DNA of 64,000 nt from Eupeodes corollae (GCF_945859685.1 NC_079149.1:127374065-127438064); one strand, 5' to 3'; shown: positions 46,140 to 57,880, counted from the first letter of the stretch. The notes: a model not told the origin generated them from the sequence alone. Program-made: numbers and translations.

Positions 46140-46820
46140 TTTTGCTACCAAAAATCAACTTAATTATGGATAATAGAATTTTGTCCACTTTCCCCATACT
46201 GTGCGCCGCTGGCCCAAATTTCACACTAAACGTTAACTTTTTGAGGATGCAATATCACTTGGTGAAACTGGCGTGGGTTGGTATCGTACGGAAACTTTGC
46301 TTGTTAACACAGCTATTCACTAAAAATGCACCTCGTCACTAAAGATATTTTTTTGGCCCTAATTGGGGTTCTCTTAAAAACGATTCGAAGACCAGTCAGC
46401 GAACAAACGGCGTTGTCTATGGTCATGAGCTTTAAGCTGCTGGGTCAGTTGGATCTTGTACGGGTATAGGCTCAAGTTCCGACACTAGTTTCACCAAGTT
46501 AAAGTCTGCGAAAGGCCGAGTTCGAGGAATAGACTGCCTCGGGTTCTGCTGTACACGCTCACGAACCACGGCGATGTTCTTGGTCCATCTTGAGTTCCTT
46601 GAAAGTGATGTCAAAATGTTTACTGAAGGGCCACCACGTCTACAGTGAAATGGGCGCAACACTCTCATTTCGATAATAAAGTTTTAACATTTGAACGTTT
46701 TGTTCAATCGTGTTACTTGATAATTTGAATAAGCAACTGAATAATAAAGAAAAGATTTGACAGATGTCACATAAAACAAAATGGCCGAAACGAATCGCCA
46801 AAATCTACCCGCCGCAAAAA
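46140..46820 (-). pseudogene. Mariner-type transposase relic 3
   Basis: The leader (46815-46650) matches that of relic 1. The minus strand then gives GPRTSPWFVSVYS (in another frame VVRERVQQNPRQSIPR), LELGLSQTLTW, LSLYPYKIQLTQQLKAHDHR, QRRLFADW, NIFSDEVHF (first catalytic Asp, 46327-46347) and SDIASSKS-type remnants of the HPQKVTVW box near 46270. It fades out near 46150 before the second catalytic box. Many stops and shifts are present. It preserves the part that relic 1 lost, so the two come from similar parents. Confidence 0.82.
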
Positions 46821-46829
46821 AAAGCCTAT

Positions 46830-49015
46830 ATAAGAATTAAGTTTTCGAAAGCACAGAAAAACTGTTTAATCTTCCTCAAAAAGATTTCAGTGAAATAAAT
46901 CTAAAATTCATGTAGCATCAAAATGATTTGCTATATCCTTTTGATCATAATCATGTAATTCGATATGCAAAAGGGTCCTTTTCTTTAACTTTTTTTTAAA
47001 CAGCAAACTTTTATTCTTATCCAATTCTGATATCTTCATTCTTTCTTTTTTATGACAATCAAGACAGTTTTTATCCATATCCAATTCCATTACTTTTCTT
47101 ACAAAAATAAGAAACATATATCCACATCAAAGATCCCATCCAAACGGTTTTCAGTTAAAAATACAACAAAAAAATAGACCCAACGGAAATAAAAAATCGG
47201 AAAATAAAATAATTTTAAAAGCATTTTTATGTTTTTAAAACAAATATCGAATCAAATTTCCAAAACCAAAAACTGCCATACCACGAGATTACTTCCATTT
47301 TCCATTCTTTTTATACCTAAAGCCTATACGCGTGAGGTTTTGTTTTTCTTTTTATTTTTTAAACAAAACTGAAAAAAATAAAAGAAAAAGAAATCCCCAA
47401 GTCTCAATCTCAATTTGACATCATTTCCTCTTCCCACATATCTGCATCATCACATCAATGCCTATATTTTTGTAAGGCTCAAAAACAAAGTAACAAACAC
47501 AAGAATGTCGTCCTTGTTTTCTTTTTTTTCTTCCTGATTTTGTGTCCGTTCGCCGATACCGCCACCACGCCGTAAAAAAAATATAGGAAAATTTTCTCTC
47601 TGTTCGTTGATAAGGAAAGGAAAATATTTTTACGAGAGCTTTCAACTTCCGTTATATACAGACATATATAGGTATAGTCGAATATAATAATATGTAAAAG
47701 GAAGAAATGTTATTGAACAAGTGTAACTGTTCCCACGCCATCTCTTGAGGGACTTTTGAAGAAAAACTTTATATACTTTTACCCATCCGCATTCATTTTG
47801 AGCGGAAACAGAGATATCCTTTTTTCTGTCCATCATCGTCGTCGTTCGTCCTTGTTCTCGTCGTCTTTTACATAAAAAGAGATGAAGAAGACTTTTTATT
47901 CTATCATCCTTGAATCCTGCATCAACCATCAACAACCCACCAACCAACCAATTTATACCAACCTAACGTCCCATCACACTTCAAACAAACAAATTGAAAA
48001 TTACATTTTAATTAATTTACATTGACGAGAGGAGATGTGGGACAGGACGACGACGCGAGACAGGAAGTGTATCCTTGCAGATGAAATGATAATTTTCCTT
48101 TTTTTTATCAAATAATAATAATTATTATTATTTCCGCAAAAGATTGACGAGTGGGTTGGGTGGTTCGAGGTGTGGAAGGATCCTGAAAAAACAAGGACGA
48201 TCGATGAGTTCTAGAGAGTTCATTTGTAATTATTATTATTATTATTAGTATGCGAAAAACCACTCCGCACCTGATGATGACGCGTTGATTCTGTGACTTC
48301 TCTAAAATCAATGAATGATTCGATGCTTTTTGTTTTGTCCTTGTCAGCTTTGTGGAAATATTATATGCGAACATTCAAACCGACAAACAAGAACGAAGAG
48401 GAAATAAATGCCGTCATTGTTTCGTTCAGTTACAACTACTGATGCCAATGCCTAACGGTTAATTAATATTTAACAGTAAATAAACACATAAATGACACAT
48501 CGGAGGACAGTTATTCAGTTAATAAATGTCAATTGCATTTCATTGATGATTCTCATTCTGATGTTGTTAAGGACGATGATGATGGCGGTGGCGTTGGCGT
48601 CGGCGGCGTTAATGAAAATTAGTTTTGTTTGTTCGGCATTAGTGCGATGACAGGTCAATATTCTCTTTGCCCTTTTGTAACCTCTTTATAGATTGTAAAT
48701 GTATCCTGAAACTCATATTACGCGGGGTGATAATTTGTGCAAATATTGTTTGTTTAAGTGGTTAGTAACCTATTGACAGTAGTTGTTATAGCGAATATAA
48801 CCAAAGTGCAATAGTGCCAAATGGTTTGATTACAAATTGACGCAAATATAATTAATATACACTTCATTAAGCATCAGGAAATTCAGGTTATGTAGTAAAA
48901 TGTTGGATTATTTTAAATTAAATGAGTTCATTTCCGGTTTTTATTATAGACATGTTTTCTCTGCAGTAGAGTTATGCAATGCAAATACGGATTACGACAA
49001 TTATAATATATGAAA
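46830..49015. other. Non-coding stretch, no gene seen
   Basis: No family motif. Notable are a perfect palindrome AATAATAATAATTATTATTA (+TT) at about 48112-48133, a TTATTATTATTATTATTAG run near 48231-48248, and a GATGATGATGGCGGTGGCG patch at about 48577-48610. Open frames at 47421-47947 and 48108-48374 are on low-complexity sequence. Confidence 0.55.
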
Positions 49016-49020
49016 TTAAA

Positions 49021-50885
49021 TTTTTTTTTTTTTTTTTTAATTAAATATTTTTACTTGTATTTTATTTATTTCAAAAATCGCTTAGAAGGTAGGACATGAG
49101 TCTTATAAAGTTTTGCATAATTTTACATTCATTTCAGAATTTAAATAAAAATTATTTAACCAAGACATCTATTTACATATTTATATAAAGAAAATGAAAT
49201 TTAACATCAATTATTTTCTAAATATTTGAAAAGTAAAAAATTAAATCTACTTATGCTTCTTATTCTTCTCATAGTGATGGGCAGAGAGTTCCAAAAGCGT
49301 ACAATATGAATACAAAATTGACGCTCAGTATTTAGAAAATTGTATCGGGGTATATGAAAGCAAAGGACCTTGTCGAATGAGTTAAATTCAGCTTAACGTA
49401 TAGATAAACAATGTTTAGCAACTTGTGGTAAATCATTTATGTAAAGTAAAAAGAGAGTTGATCCAAGGACAGATCCCCGTGGCACTCCACTCAAAACATT
49501 GAGAAATGTCGACGAGTATCCATTGGCCACCACCCATTGTTGCTTTCCGCTAAGATACGAAAGAACAAACTTACAGGACTGTAAAGAGGTTAATCTATAA
49601 AGAATTGAGTGGTAAATAGTATCAAAAGCCTTTGAATAATGTAACAGTGTTAGCAATGTAACATGATCACTGTCCATAGCCATTCTTATTTCATCAGTTA
49701 CAAAAAATAAGGCAGATTTGCAGCTGGTCTTAGGTCGAAAACTAGACTGACTGTTGTTGATTGTAAGATATTTTTGGATCTGAACCAGAATAGTTTTTTG
49801 AAACACTTTCGAAAGAAACGTAGCAGTACCTCTTTGCTGTTTTGGGTATGGGAATAATCTAAGCCTTCTTCGGAAGTAGTCAAAATGCTGTTAAATTTGT
49901 AGGTTGAACAGCGCAGTATATATGGAAGCAGCAGTCTCAAGAACTTGGGGTCCATTTGGTCCAGGCCAGTAGCATTAGATTTAATCGATATTATTGACTC
50001 TACAATGTCTTCGTCTTGTATTCTTATAAACTCAGAGAGCTGTTAATAGCAATTGGTTCCTCCTCATAAAGGGAATGAGGGTAAAGCAACGTTCAAGGGC
50101 ATGGACGTAAACTTTTTGTTGAGTGCATCACAATCGAAGTCACCAACAAGCTTTTTAGATTGTTTGCCAATACCGATTTCATAATAAAGTCTCTTTGCCG
50201 TTCTGACCATTACGCAGTCTGGAATAAAATTTGTGAAAGGGCTCCAGTTTGTAACGTCTCCATTAACTGTAGGCAATTGACATCAGAGCAGAGATGTCCC
50301 TATTCAGCCAAGGTGGAGCCGTATGCCTAACAAGAAGGGTTTTAAAAGGAACATGCCTCTCAAAAAAGCTGATTGATTTTTTGCCGTAAAAACCTGACTT
50401 GATCATTTACATTTTGCATATGGTACAGTGAGTTCCATTCTACGCATTCTGCAAAAAGTAAATAGTGCTTGGAAAAACCAGGTGCTAAAAGCTGGCTGTA
50501 AAGCATAACCTTACCAGCATCGCTGGTTAGATACAAATTTAGTAGCTAACTAAGCTCTTTGGTGAAGTGGGTAGCAGTGGACCAGTTAACGGGACTCTGA
50601 TTCAGCGCCTTAATTACATTAAGGAAATTTTCAGCTAAACGCTTATTCAACAGATTACAGTTGAAATCACCACACCGTATATTATAAGAAAAGCAAAAAG
50701 AAGTTTTCTCTAACGTCTGTAAACTGATCCAACTAAAATATTTTCAGTGTTAAAAACGATACTGACAAGGACATATTCAAAAGGACAGTCGTCATCAGAT
50801 TTGAATATTAATTTACAACTTATCCCATCAAGCACAAACAAAGCGGCACCATTTTTGATTTTCAGGTTCTGTCTTTCGTGTTCCA
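49021..50885 (-). pseudogene. CR1/Jockey-like non-LTR retrotransposon (Group A), copy 1
   Basis: The minus strand begins inside an endonuclease (KIKNGAALFVLDGISCKLIF, then FEYVLVSIVFNTENILVGSV, about 50880-50740). It continues with HMQNVNDQVRFLRQKINQLF and RHTAPPWLN (about 50350), then VESIISIKSNATGLDQMDP (about 49950), a damaged IPIPK box, and FRPKTSCKSALFFVTDEIRM. Next is LLHYSKAFDTIYHSILYRL (first catalytic Asp changed, normally LDFSKAFD), then GVPRGSVLGSTLFLLYINDL. It jumps straight to a C-terminal NTERQFCIHIVRFWNSLPIT, so the YADD box is deleted. An A18 tail (T run at 49021-49038 on the plus strand) ends it. It is joined head-on to Group B sequence at about 50885. Confidence 0.85.
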
Positions 50886-52060
50886 TTGAGCATAATAAGC
50901 CCTGCTCTTGCTTTCAGTATCCAGCGAATTTTCGAGACATCCCAGTCATCCGAGACGTAAACTTCACCAGCAGTATAATCAAGCAAATGGTATAAGCTGT
51001 GTGTTCTCGTTTGTTGTGCTCTTAGCAGAGACTCAGAGTGCTCGCGCTCGTTTATTTTAACTGCTACGCCATCCACAACCAGCTTAAAACAGAGTTTTGT
51101 TTTTCACGATCTCATCCAACTGTTTTGCATCTTCCCGATTGAGGCTATTTTTCCAACTCCTAAACCAGAAAATCTTCTTTTCAATTATCAGCTTGATTAA
51201 AAATTTTGGTAACCTGTTATTTGCGTAAGCACTGAGATCTCTTCCCACATAGTACATACGACTTCTTATTGTGTATTCAAAGACAGGTTTTAACTGGCAT
51301 TTAAGGTTCAAGACATAGTTTAGCATCACACTTGGCAGACCCAGTACTTTTTTGTAGAATTATCTTTGCATCTTTTCCACTTTATAATGTTGTAAGTCCG
51401 CCCATACTTTTGATCCATAACCGAGAATAGCCCTGGTAACGGCGTTGAAGATATCGATCTTAGAAGTTAATTTGACATCTTTACTATTGATAAACCTATT
51501 TCACGTAAAATTTAAGCTCTGTCTAGCTTGTTTAGATCGTTCTTTGAAGTGCTTAGTTAGGCTTACTCCGGAAGTTAGCCATATACCAAGGTACTTCTTT
51601 TTGTTAACAACTTCAAAGGTTGCTCCTTTGAGCTTCCAATTTTTTTGTTAGCTAAGTCTACCACCTTTTTTGGCTTATCAGCTATAAGTACAACGTCATC
51701 CGCATACATTACCAATCGAATTTTCATTCCATTCAGCGAAATGGATATCATTTACATAGAGTGCGAAAAATAGTGGACTCAGCAAGCAACCTTGTTTAAC
51801 ACCCATCGTTGTTTCAAATCAGTCAGACAATTGTTCTCCATCCCATACCGCACTTGTTGTTTTATCATACAGATCTCTTATAATTCGGATGAGAAAGTTA
51901 CTGTTCTCAGAAATTCCTAAGATTTTCAGATTGTATGAAATTGCTCTTCGGTCGATATAGTCAAACGCCGCTTTAAAGTCAATGAAGAAACAGTAAACTT
52001 TCTTGTTGTCATTCATTTGAATTTTTATGATATTGAAGAGATTTTTCCGAATGTTGAAAA
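50886..52060 (-). pseudogene. Group B non-LTR retrotransposon, copy 2
   Basis: The minus strand reads NIVFNIRKNLFNIIKIQMND from 52056, then NKKVYCFFIDFKAAFDYIDR (first catalytic Asp), IIRDLYDKTTSAVWDGEQLS, FETTMGVKQGCLLSP and VMYADDVVLIADKP (YADD at about 51694-51705). After a small deletion come KKKYLGIWLTSGVSLTKHFK, IFNAVTRAILGYGSKVWADL, KVLGLPSVMLNYVLNLKCQL and SWKNSLNREDAKQLDEIV. DWDVSKIRWILKARAG is near 50920. The C-terminal zinc knuckle is lost where Group A copy 1 begins. The 5' side is cut by the A/T-rich repeat starting near 52045. Several frameshifts and stops are present. Confidence 0.85.
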
Positions 52061-52705
52061 CAATATTTTTATAAGAAAAAATAAGTTGGAAGCCATAATC
52101 TCAAATTTTTGAAAATATATTTGAGTCGACATTCAATTTTTGCCAACTTTAAGTAATGTTTTTATTTTTCATAAAAAAAACTTCCAGATGTTAAAAACGT
52201 TCTTCTTCGTTGCACAAAATTGTTTTAGAGATGAAATAATTCTGTATTCTTAAAATTTTCGAGGTGAACATTTTTTGTTCAGTTCATTTTGATTTATAAA
52301 AAAACGGTTAGTTGGATTTTTTTCCAAAAATATACTGGTTTTGTATCAAGTTACAATATAAAATGTAAAATTTAATTCAAGTCTCAAGCGTCATAGGTTC
52401 GTGATTTAGGGATAACCAAAATATTCACCTTGTTTTTAAACTGCTATGGTAAAAAAAAACCACCCAAGCAATTTTTTTGAGAGCCTTTTCTGCATTATTG
52501 TCTGTATAACAAAATTTATTTGAAGTCGATATCTGTTCTGATTTTTGAGCTATCGACGACGAAAAAAACGTCGCGAACGCACGCACAGACATCTTTCTAA
52601 AAATCTTTTATTTCGACTCTATGACCTTTAAACGTCGAGAAATGTCAAAATTTTTAATTCAACAAATCGAAACCATTACAATAACTTCCTATGGGAAGTT
52701 AATAA
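52045..52705 (-). repeat. A/T-rich modular repeat, minus-oriented copy
   Basis: The complement of 52190-52345 matches 53965-54140 closely (TGCACAAAATTG, TTTAGAGATGAAAT, TTTATAAAAAAAC-GTTAG and TATACTGGTTTTGTATCA all have counterparts). The complement of 52475-52545 also matches 53850-53920 (AAATAAATTTTGTTATAC, GCAGAAA-GGCTCT). The right end reads AACTTCCTATGGGAAGTTAA (52684-52703). The complement carries TTAACTTCCCATA, which recurs as TATGGGAAGTTA at the far end of the plus-oriented copy (about 54630), suggesting short terminal inverted repeats. Non-coding. Confidence 0.7.
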
Positions 52706-53839
52706 AACAAAAAAAAAAATGAGAAAGTTACTGGTTTTGATATTTTTGAAGATAAACTTATTTTGCAGTTTCAATTTGTAAATATGCTCTTTAGATACAG
52801 AGGCAATTTCGTTTCAATTGTGAATTTTGTTTCTTGGTAAATCTGAGTATCCTGAATTAGAGGAGAGGAAGTGAATTTTCACATCACAAAATGACATCTG
52901 TCATTTTAAATTAAGGTTAATTGTAAACGCCCATTCTGTGCTTTTTATTTACTTTACAAATGAATTATTCAATTACTTTTCTCTCCTCGTTATTATAATC
53001 CTTTAGATTATAAGTCCAATCACTCCCCCAAAAAGAAAAAAAATTATCATCCTTAAAATGACTTTTTGTTCCTTGCAAACATCATTACCATCACCATCAA
53101 CAATAACACAAAAAGAAATACTGTCATTTGAATCAACTTCCATTTGGTATTCTACACAACTTTAATTCCATTAGCAGCAATTTACCGCTCGTTTAATAAT
53201 TCATCTGTCAAACACCAACTTACAGAAGGATCTTCTCATTCCATTCCGTGATTCTTATCGTTTTTCTTCATCATCTCTTGCAGCCTATTATATTCGTATT
53301 TAAACAGTGCGATGAAGACGATGAGGACAAACGGGACGCACAACACACCCAACTACCCATCATGTCTTCTATATACAAACGAACAGCGAACGTTACGTCT
53401 CCAGTCAACCAGCATGACATGTGCTTATCTTGTATACAGTTAGGTAGGTCCTGTAGATATGAATATATAGAGTTTTGCCATTGTTTTCCTTGGCTCTCTG
53501 GCTGGCGGATTATCTTAATGCTTTGACAGCTACTTTTCCCATTTCATTTATGTTTCCGTTTATCCTTTCTCCAACAGGATCAACATAAATGAAAATATTC
53601 AACTAAACCCGCATATTTACAGCATTCTGTAACATACAACGGGAATGTATGTAGTTACTTAAAAAATTAAAAGAAGACAATTTTAAGCAAATCCAAAACT
53701 CACAAACTTTTCGAGACGTCGAATTTAACAAGTAGAAAGCATTTAAACGTAAACTTTTTCCAAAACAAAATAAACAAAGAGAAAAGAAAAGATAACACAT
53801 AAGCAAGAGCTACTAAACTTGAAGCTTACATTCCATGGA
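52706..53839. other. Spacer between inverted repeat copies, no gene seen
   Basis: No coding motif. The sequence is A/T-rich, with a region of mixed composition at 53290-53540. It separates the two inverted repeat arms. Confidence 0.5.
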
Positions 53840-54650
53840 ACACCAAATAAATTTTGTTATACAAATAATAAGGCAGAAAGATGCAGAAAGGGCTCTTAAG
53901 AAAATTGCGTTTGTGGTTTATTCACCATAGCATTTAAAAAAAAGGTGAACAATTATTACATATTGTTACGTGATACCAAACCAGTATATTTTTTGAAATA
54001 TCCATCTAACGGTTTTTTTATAAATCAAAAAAACTGACAAAAAAAAAATTGTCACCTCCAAAATTTTACGACTAAAATATGATTTCATCTCTAAACCAAT
54101 TTTGTGCAATGAAGAATAATGTTTTTGAAATCTGATAAAATTTTAAAAAATTCGAATTGACAGTTTTTTTTATAAAAAATAAAAATCTAAAAAAAAACAT
54201 TTAATAAAGTTGGTAAAAATTGATTTTCGACTCAAATATCTTTTCAAAAATTTGAGATATTGGCTTTTATTTAATTTTTTCTTTCAAAAAATATTGTTGT
54301 CAACATTGAGTACAATTTTGAGAAAATTCGAATTTACAGTTTTTTTACAGAAATTAAAAAGCTTAAAAAATAAATAAAAGTTGGTAAGCATTGTTTTTCG
54401 ACTCAAATATTTTTTTTTTAAATTAAAAATATTGGCTTTAAACATTGTAATTGTATATCACAGAAAATGTTTTCGAAATTCAGTTATTTTTTATAAAAAT
54501 CCAACAATCCCTTTTTTTATGAAAAAAATATCTACAAAAAATAGTACGCAAATTTGGTAAAAATTGATATGCGGTTTTCAATATCTGGATTAATAAATTT
54601 GGAAATAAAACTATTCCATATAAGTATGGGAAGTTATTAGTGTGGGTCAC
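53840..54650 (+). repeat. A/T-rich modular repeat, plus-oriented copy with internal tandem units
   Basis: The first 300 bases are the inverted match of 52190-52560. After that come about three tandem modules of roughly 165 bases, at about 54125-54310, 54311-54480 and 54481-54610. Each holds AAATTCG or a similar opening, ACAGTTTTTTT, TTGGTAAAAATTGATTTTCG / TTGGTAAGCATTGTTTTTCG, and a TTGGCTTT-like close. TATGGGAAGTTATTA ends the copy at about 54628-54643. The same arrangement is seen at 14.0-14.9 kb. Confidence 0.7.
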
Positions 54651-55139
54651 ATTTCAGCCTCTTTTTATTTAATGGATTTAAGCCACGTATACAATTTTTG
54701 CTTAAAATGAGGTCTCACTGTCCTGAAATGTATAGATCCATTTTCTCTAACACTAGATTCCATTATTAGAGAAATACTCACCACTTTTGTCTTTAAACAT
54801 TAAGTCGCTTATTATTAATAGGTTTTTAAGGAAATTGGAGTAATTCCATCTGATCCTGAAGAATAATCATCTTTGAGTAAGGCCAAGCAATGTAAGATTT
54901 TTTTACATTATATCAAAAGTAAAGGCTTAATTCTTATTTATTGTTTCAAGAGTTTCAAACAAATTTCGAAAGTATTAGATAGATGGATAAATAGATAGAT
55001 TTATTGTTTATTTTTCAAATTATTCTTTAATTCTAAAACATGACTATAAAAGTCGTCTGCCCGAGTTTAAACAAATGTAAAAATTTTCTTCAATTATAGC
55101 TCTTTTATATTTCGATGCTTGTTGACAATAGTTGTGCAA
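54651..55139. other. Non-coding stretch
   Basis: No gene seen. A TAGATAGATGGATAAATAGA short tandem lies at about 54976-55003. The first 30 bases after the repeat end (GTGTGGGTCACATTTCAGC) resemble 63635-63655, inside a Group A element, so a tiny Group A remnant is possible. Confidence 0.4.
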
Positions 55140-55588
55140 TTTTTCCCAGTCAGCGCCATTTAAAATCATTTTAATTTCTGGTTTCTGTTTTCGCTTTCCC
55201 GCATATTACAAATAGTGCAGAAAATTTGCAAATCTTCTCTGTGGGGTATAAAGTTAGGGTCCATAATTTCTCCAGCTGAATATTTTTCATTAAAATAGTT
55301 GTTTTCGCAAAAGATTATGGTATATATTTCGCGATGGGTTAAAGTTAGTGCTTTTTCAATGCTTCCCGCTCGCATTTTTTCATCCACCGCTTTAATTAAA
55401 TTATCGAACTCAACCTTTCATTGATTGATATTATCCATAGTGATCCTTAAAGTATGGCCAGCGAACTCTGTGAGTGCTTTCCAATGTTCATAAAACAACA
55501 TTATCTTCTCTATAGCGTAACTTGCTATTCGTTTGGTCAACCTTTCTCCATCCAGTACCATAGTTTTCTCCAGGAAGTTGAAATGAAG

Positions 55589-55828
55589 TCACAATGTTTC
55601 TATGAATAGTGGTGAGATTCCTGTTTCAACAAATAGCATACGGTTTGGTGAGGATTGTGGAAGCTTGAAAATTCGCTTTAAGAAAAATCGGATCAGTTTT
55701 TCTACTGTATCGTATGATTTGTGTCCCCACACTTGAGCTCCATATAGCATTATTGATTTGGAAACTGCCTGGAATAATTGATATTTGATTCTCGTCGATA
55801 TATGTTTATCTTCCAGACAGTTTTTCAT
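55589..55828 (-). pseudogene. C-terminal connection domain of Group B copy 3
   Basis: A 79-residue frame: MKNCLEDKHISTRIKYQLFQ, SKSIMLYGAQVWGHKSYDTV, KLIRFFLKRIFKLPQSSPNR and ETGISPLFIETL. The AQVWG and K-PQSSPN-M---E-G-SPLFI boxes define the region between RT and knuckle in this group, and they recur in damaged form at 51.4 kb and 61.1-61.3 kb. No catalytic role is expected here. Confidence 0.82.
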
Positions 55829-55966
55829 GCGGCACTTATAGCTGATTTAGATGAAGATAGCTTCTACGGAAAGTGTTGTTCCATGTTCATGTTGCAGAAG
55901 ATATTTATTCCAAAGTATTTATACGACCTTACTGTTTCTAATTCCTGTCTATCAAAAAGCAACTTC

Positions 55967-56398
55967 TCATTCGTAGCACCCACCTCCTTTTCTAAACACC
56001 ATCGTTTTGGATTTATTTATGTTTACATTCAGCCTCCATTCATCACAATATTTTTTCAGCTGATTAATCATTCGCTGTAAACATTCTGGTGTGTCCGCAA
56101 GGAGCACCAAATTATCTGCATACATCAATACTTTAATAAGGATTCCCCCAATTCTTACACCACCACATAAATAATCGGAAATGTCGTCTATAAACATTAT
56201 GAATGCTTGCGGACTTAAATTGCATTGTTGTTTCACACCTGTAACCGTTTCACAAAAATTTGACAGTTGGTTACCGTCCCAAAGAGCAGAAGTCGTTTGG
56301 TCATACAATTTTTCAATCAAGTTACCAAATTTTCTTGATAGACCGATCTTGTACAATTTGTAAAAAAAAAGCGCTTCTGTGCACCCTATCAAATGCAA
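55967..56398 (-). pseudogene. RT palm fragment of Group B copy 3
   Basis: A 143-residue frame from FFYKLYKIGLSRKFGNLIEK to the KGGG motif. It covers DQTTSALWDGNQL, the GVKQQC-LSP box, FIMFIDDISDYLCGGVRIGG and the YADN box. The Asp-to-Asn change removes a metal-binding residue, so this copy could not polymerise even if its frame were whole. The frame just upstream (56500-56685) carries the fingers with NYRGISFLNSVLKI. Confidence 0.88.
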
Positions 56399-57389
56399 CT
56401 TTTAGGTCCACAAAAAACGCATAGAGCTTTCTCTTTTCTCTAATAATTGTCTGCGCTATCGTATTCAGAATGAAGATTTGATCTATGGTCGAGTAGTTCT
56501 CACGGAATCCCGCCAGGAATTCTCTTAAACATCTGTTTTGTGAAGTTACTCTTAAACCGATTTGCTATAACCCCCATTAATATTTTTAGCACTGAGTTTA
56601 AAAATGAAATGCCTCTATAATTATCAGCCTGAATAGGGACTCCTTTTTTAAGGATTGGAAAGATTACGCTCCACTGGAAACTCATAGGGACGTCTCGAGT
56701 TTCAAATATTCGATTTAGTTTTTTTGAAGAATTTCTAATAAATCATCATTGGCATATTTGAAAAATTCAATAGGAATGCCGTCAGTTCCTAGTGCTTTGC
56801 GATCTTTACTTTTTACTAACCAGCCTGTTACTTCTGCTTAAGTGATGGTATTATCCAAATTAGTACATCTGGTCTTGCATACTAAAAACGAGGCTGGAGT
56901 ATAGAATCAAGAGGATTCAGCATATTATTGATTTATGTTTTTAACTGTGCTGCATTGATATTAAGTCCAATTTAAAATTTTCTTCCATTTATTTTATTGA
57001 GCATTTTATACAGAGTCCTTGCATTGCAACACTTTGGTTGCTGAGATTCTTAAAACTTTGTGAACCTAATTCAGAACATCCATCCAGTCGAAAGTACTAA
57101 CTAAGTTATCTTTGTTTTTAAGTAAAAGTGAGATTTTCTTTTGAATTAACGAATTTTCAAAAATCTTTTGCGGTCAAGCTTAATAGAACATTTCTTAGTT
57201 ATAACATATTCCGCAGATAAATAATTGAAGAGGCATTCAAATTCTTCAAAAAGGGGAATATACACTTCACGACCGTTGGGTAACATAGATTTATAAGAAT
57301 TTTTCAATCCTCTTTCTTTTATTTCTAACAGTTTTAAAACTCTTTAGAACTAAATGGATGACAAACATTTTTTGTAAAATCTTAATATT

Positions 57390-57880
57390 TTAAGAGGAAT
57401 GATATCTCCGAAACGGTTTTCCTGTACATTGTAAACGAATAAAACTGCAAATAAAGGTCATTTAAAAATCGGTTTATTCTAAACCCTACAAGTAAGCAGA
57501 TATTAAGAAAGCTGCTAAAAACTAATTTTTTGGAAATCAAAAACAATTTCAAAAGTCAACAATCAGTTACAAATTTAGTTGAAGTCTTTAACTTCCAATT
57601 TTTATTCAGTCCTTTTTGCATATCTTGATCTTAATGTCTATTGAACACATTTACTTGAAGTTCATATCTCTACTTGTTTTTGGAATATGACCAGTGAAAA
57701 AGGTATTCCAAACGTACGCACAGAAGCTCTCCTAAAAGCCATCGATTTAGGTTCTTGGGGCTTTAAAACGTCTTCAAACTCAACTTTAATTCTCAATATT
57801 CACTTAATTCGAATTTGACACACATTTTTTAACGGCAACGAATCAAAAGTTATCAACAAAGTAAAAATCTGCGATATATA
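57390..57880 (-). repeat. A/T-rich modular repeat, degraded copy
   Basis: GTACGCACAGAAGCTCTCCT (57713) with ATCGATTTAGGTTCTTGGGG and CTTTAAAACGTCTTCAAAC parallels CGCACGCACAGACATCTTTC, TTATTTCGACTCTATGACC and CTTTAAACGTCGAGAAATG at 52575-52640, in the same order and strand. An AAACGGTTTTCCTG-type word lies upstream. It is a more diverged member of the 52-54 kb family. Confidence 0.5.

Larger units (their letters stand above)
55140..57340 (-). pseudogene. Group B non-LTR retrotransposon, copy 3 (most complete)
   Basis: The minus strand, from a decayed linker (about 57340-56880), gives DRKALGTDGIPIEFFKYAND (about 56800), SFQWSVIFPILKKGVPIQAD, NYRGISFLNSVLKILMGVIA, GFRENYSTIDQIFILNTIAQ, KLYAFFVDLKVAFDRVHRSA (first catalytic Asp) and KLYDQTTSALWDGNQLSNF. 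GVKQQCNLSPQAF follows (Gly of KQGC changed to Gln). VLMYADNLVLLADTPE at 56111-56122 has Asn in place of the second catalytic Asp. RMINQLKKYCDEWRLNVNIN and KSKTMVFRKGGG come next, then KYQLFQAVSKSIMLYGAQVW and LKRIFKLPQSSPNRMLFVET. A C-terminal LQIFCTICNMRESEN is the first half of a CCHC knuckle. The endonuclease is not seen. Frame breaks are few but real. Confidence 0.88.
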
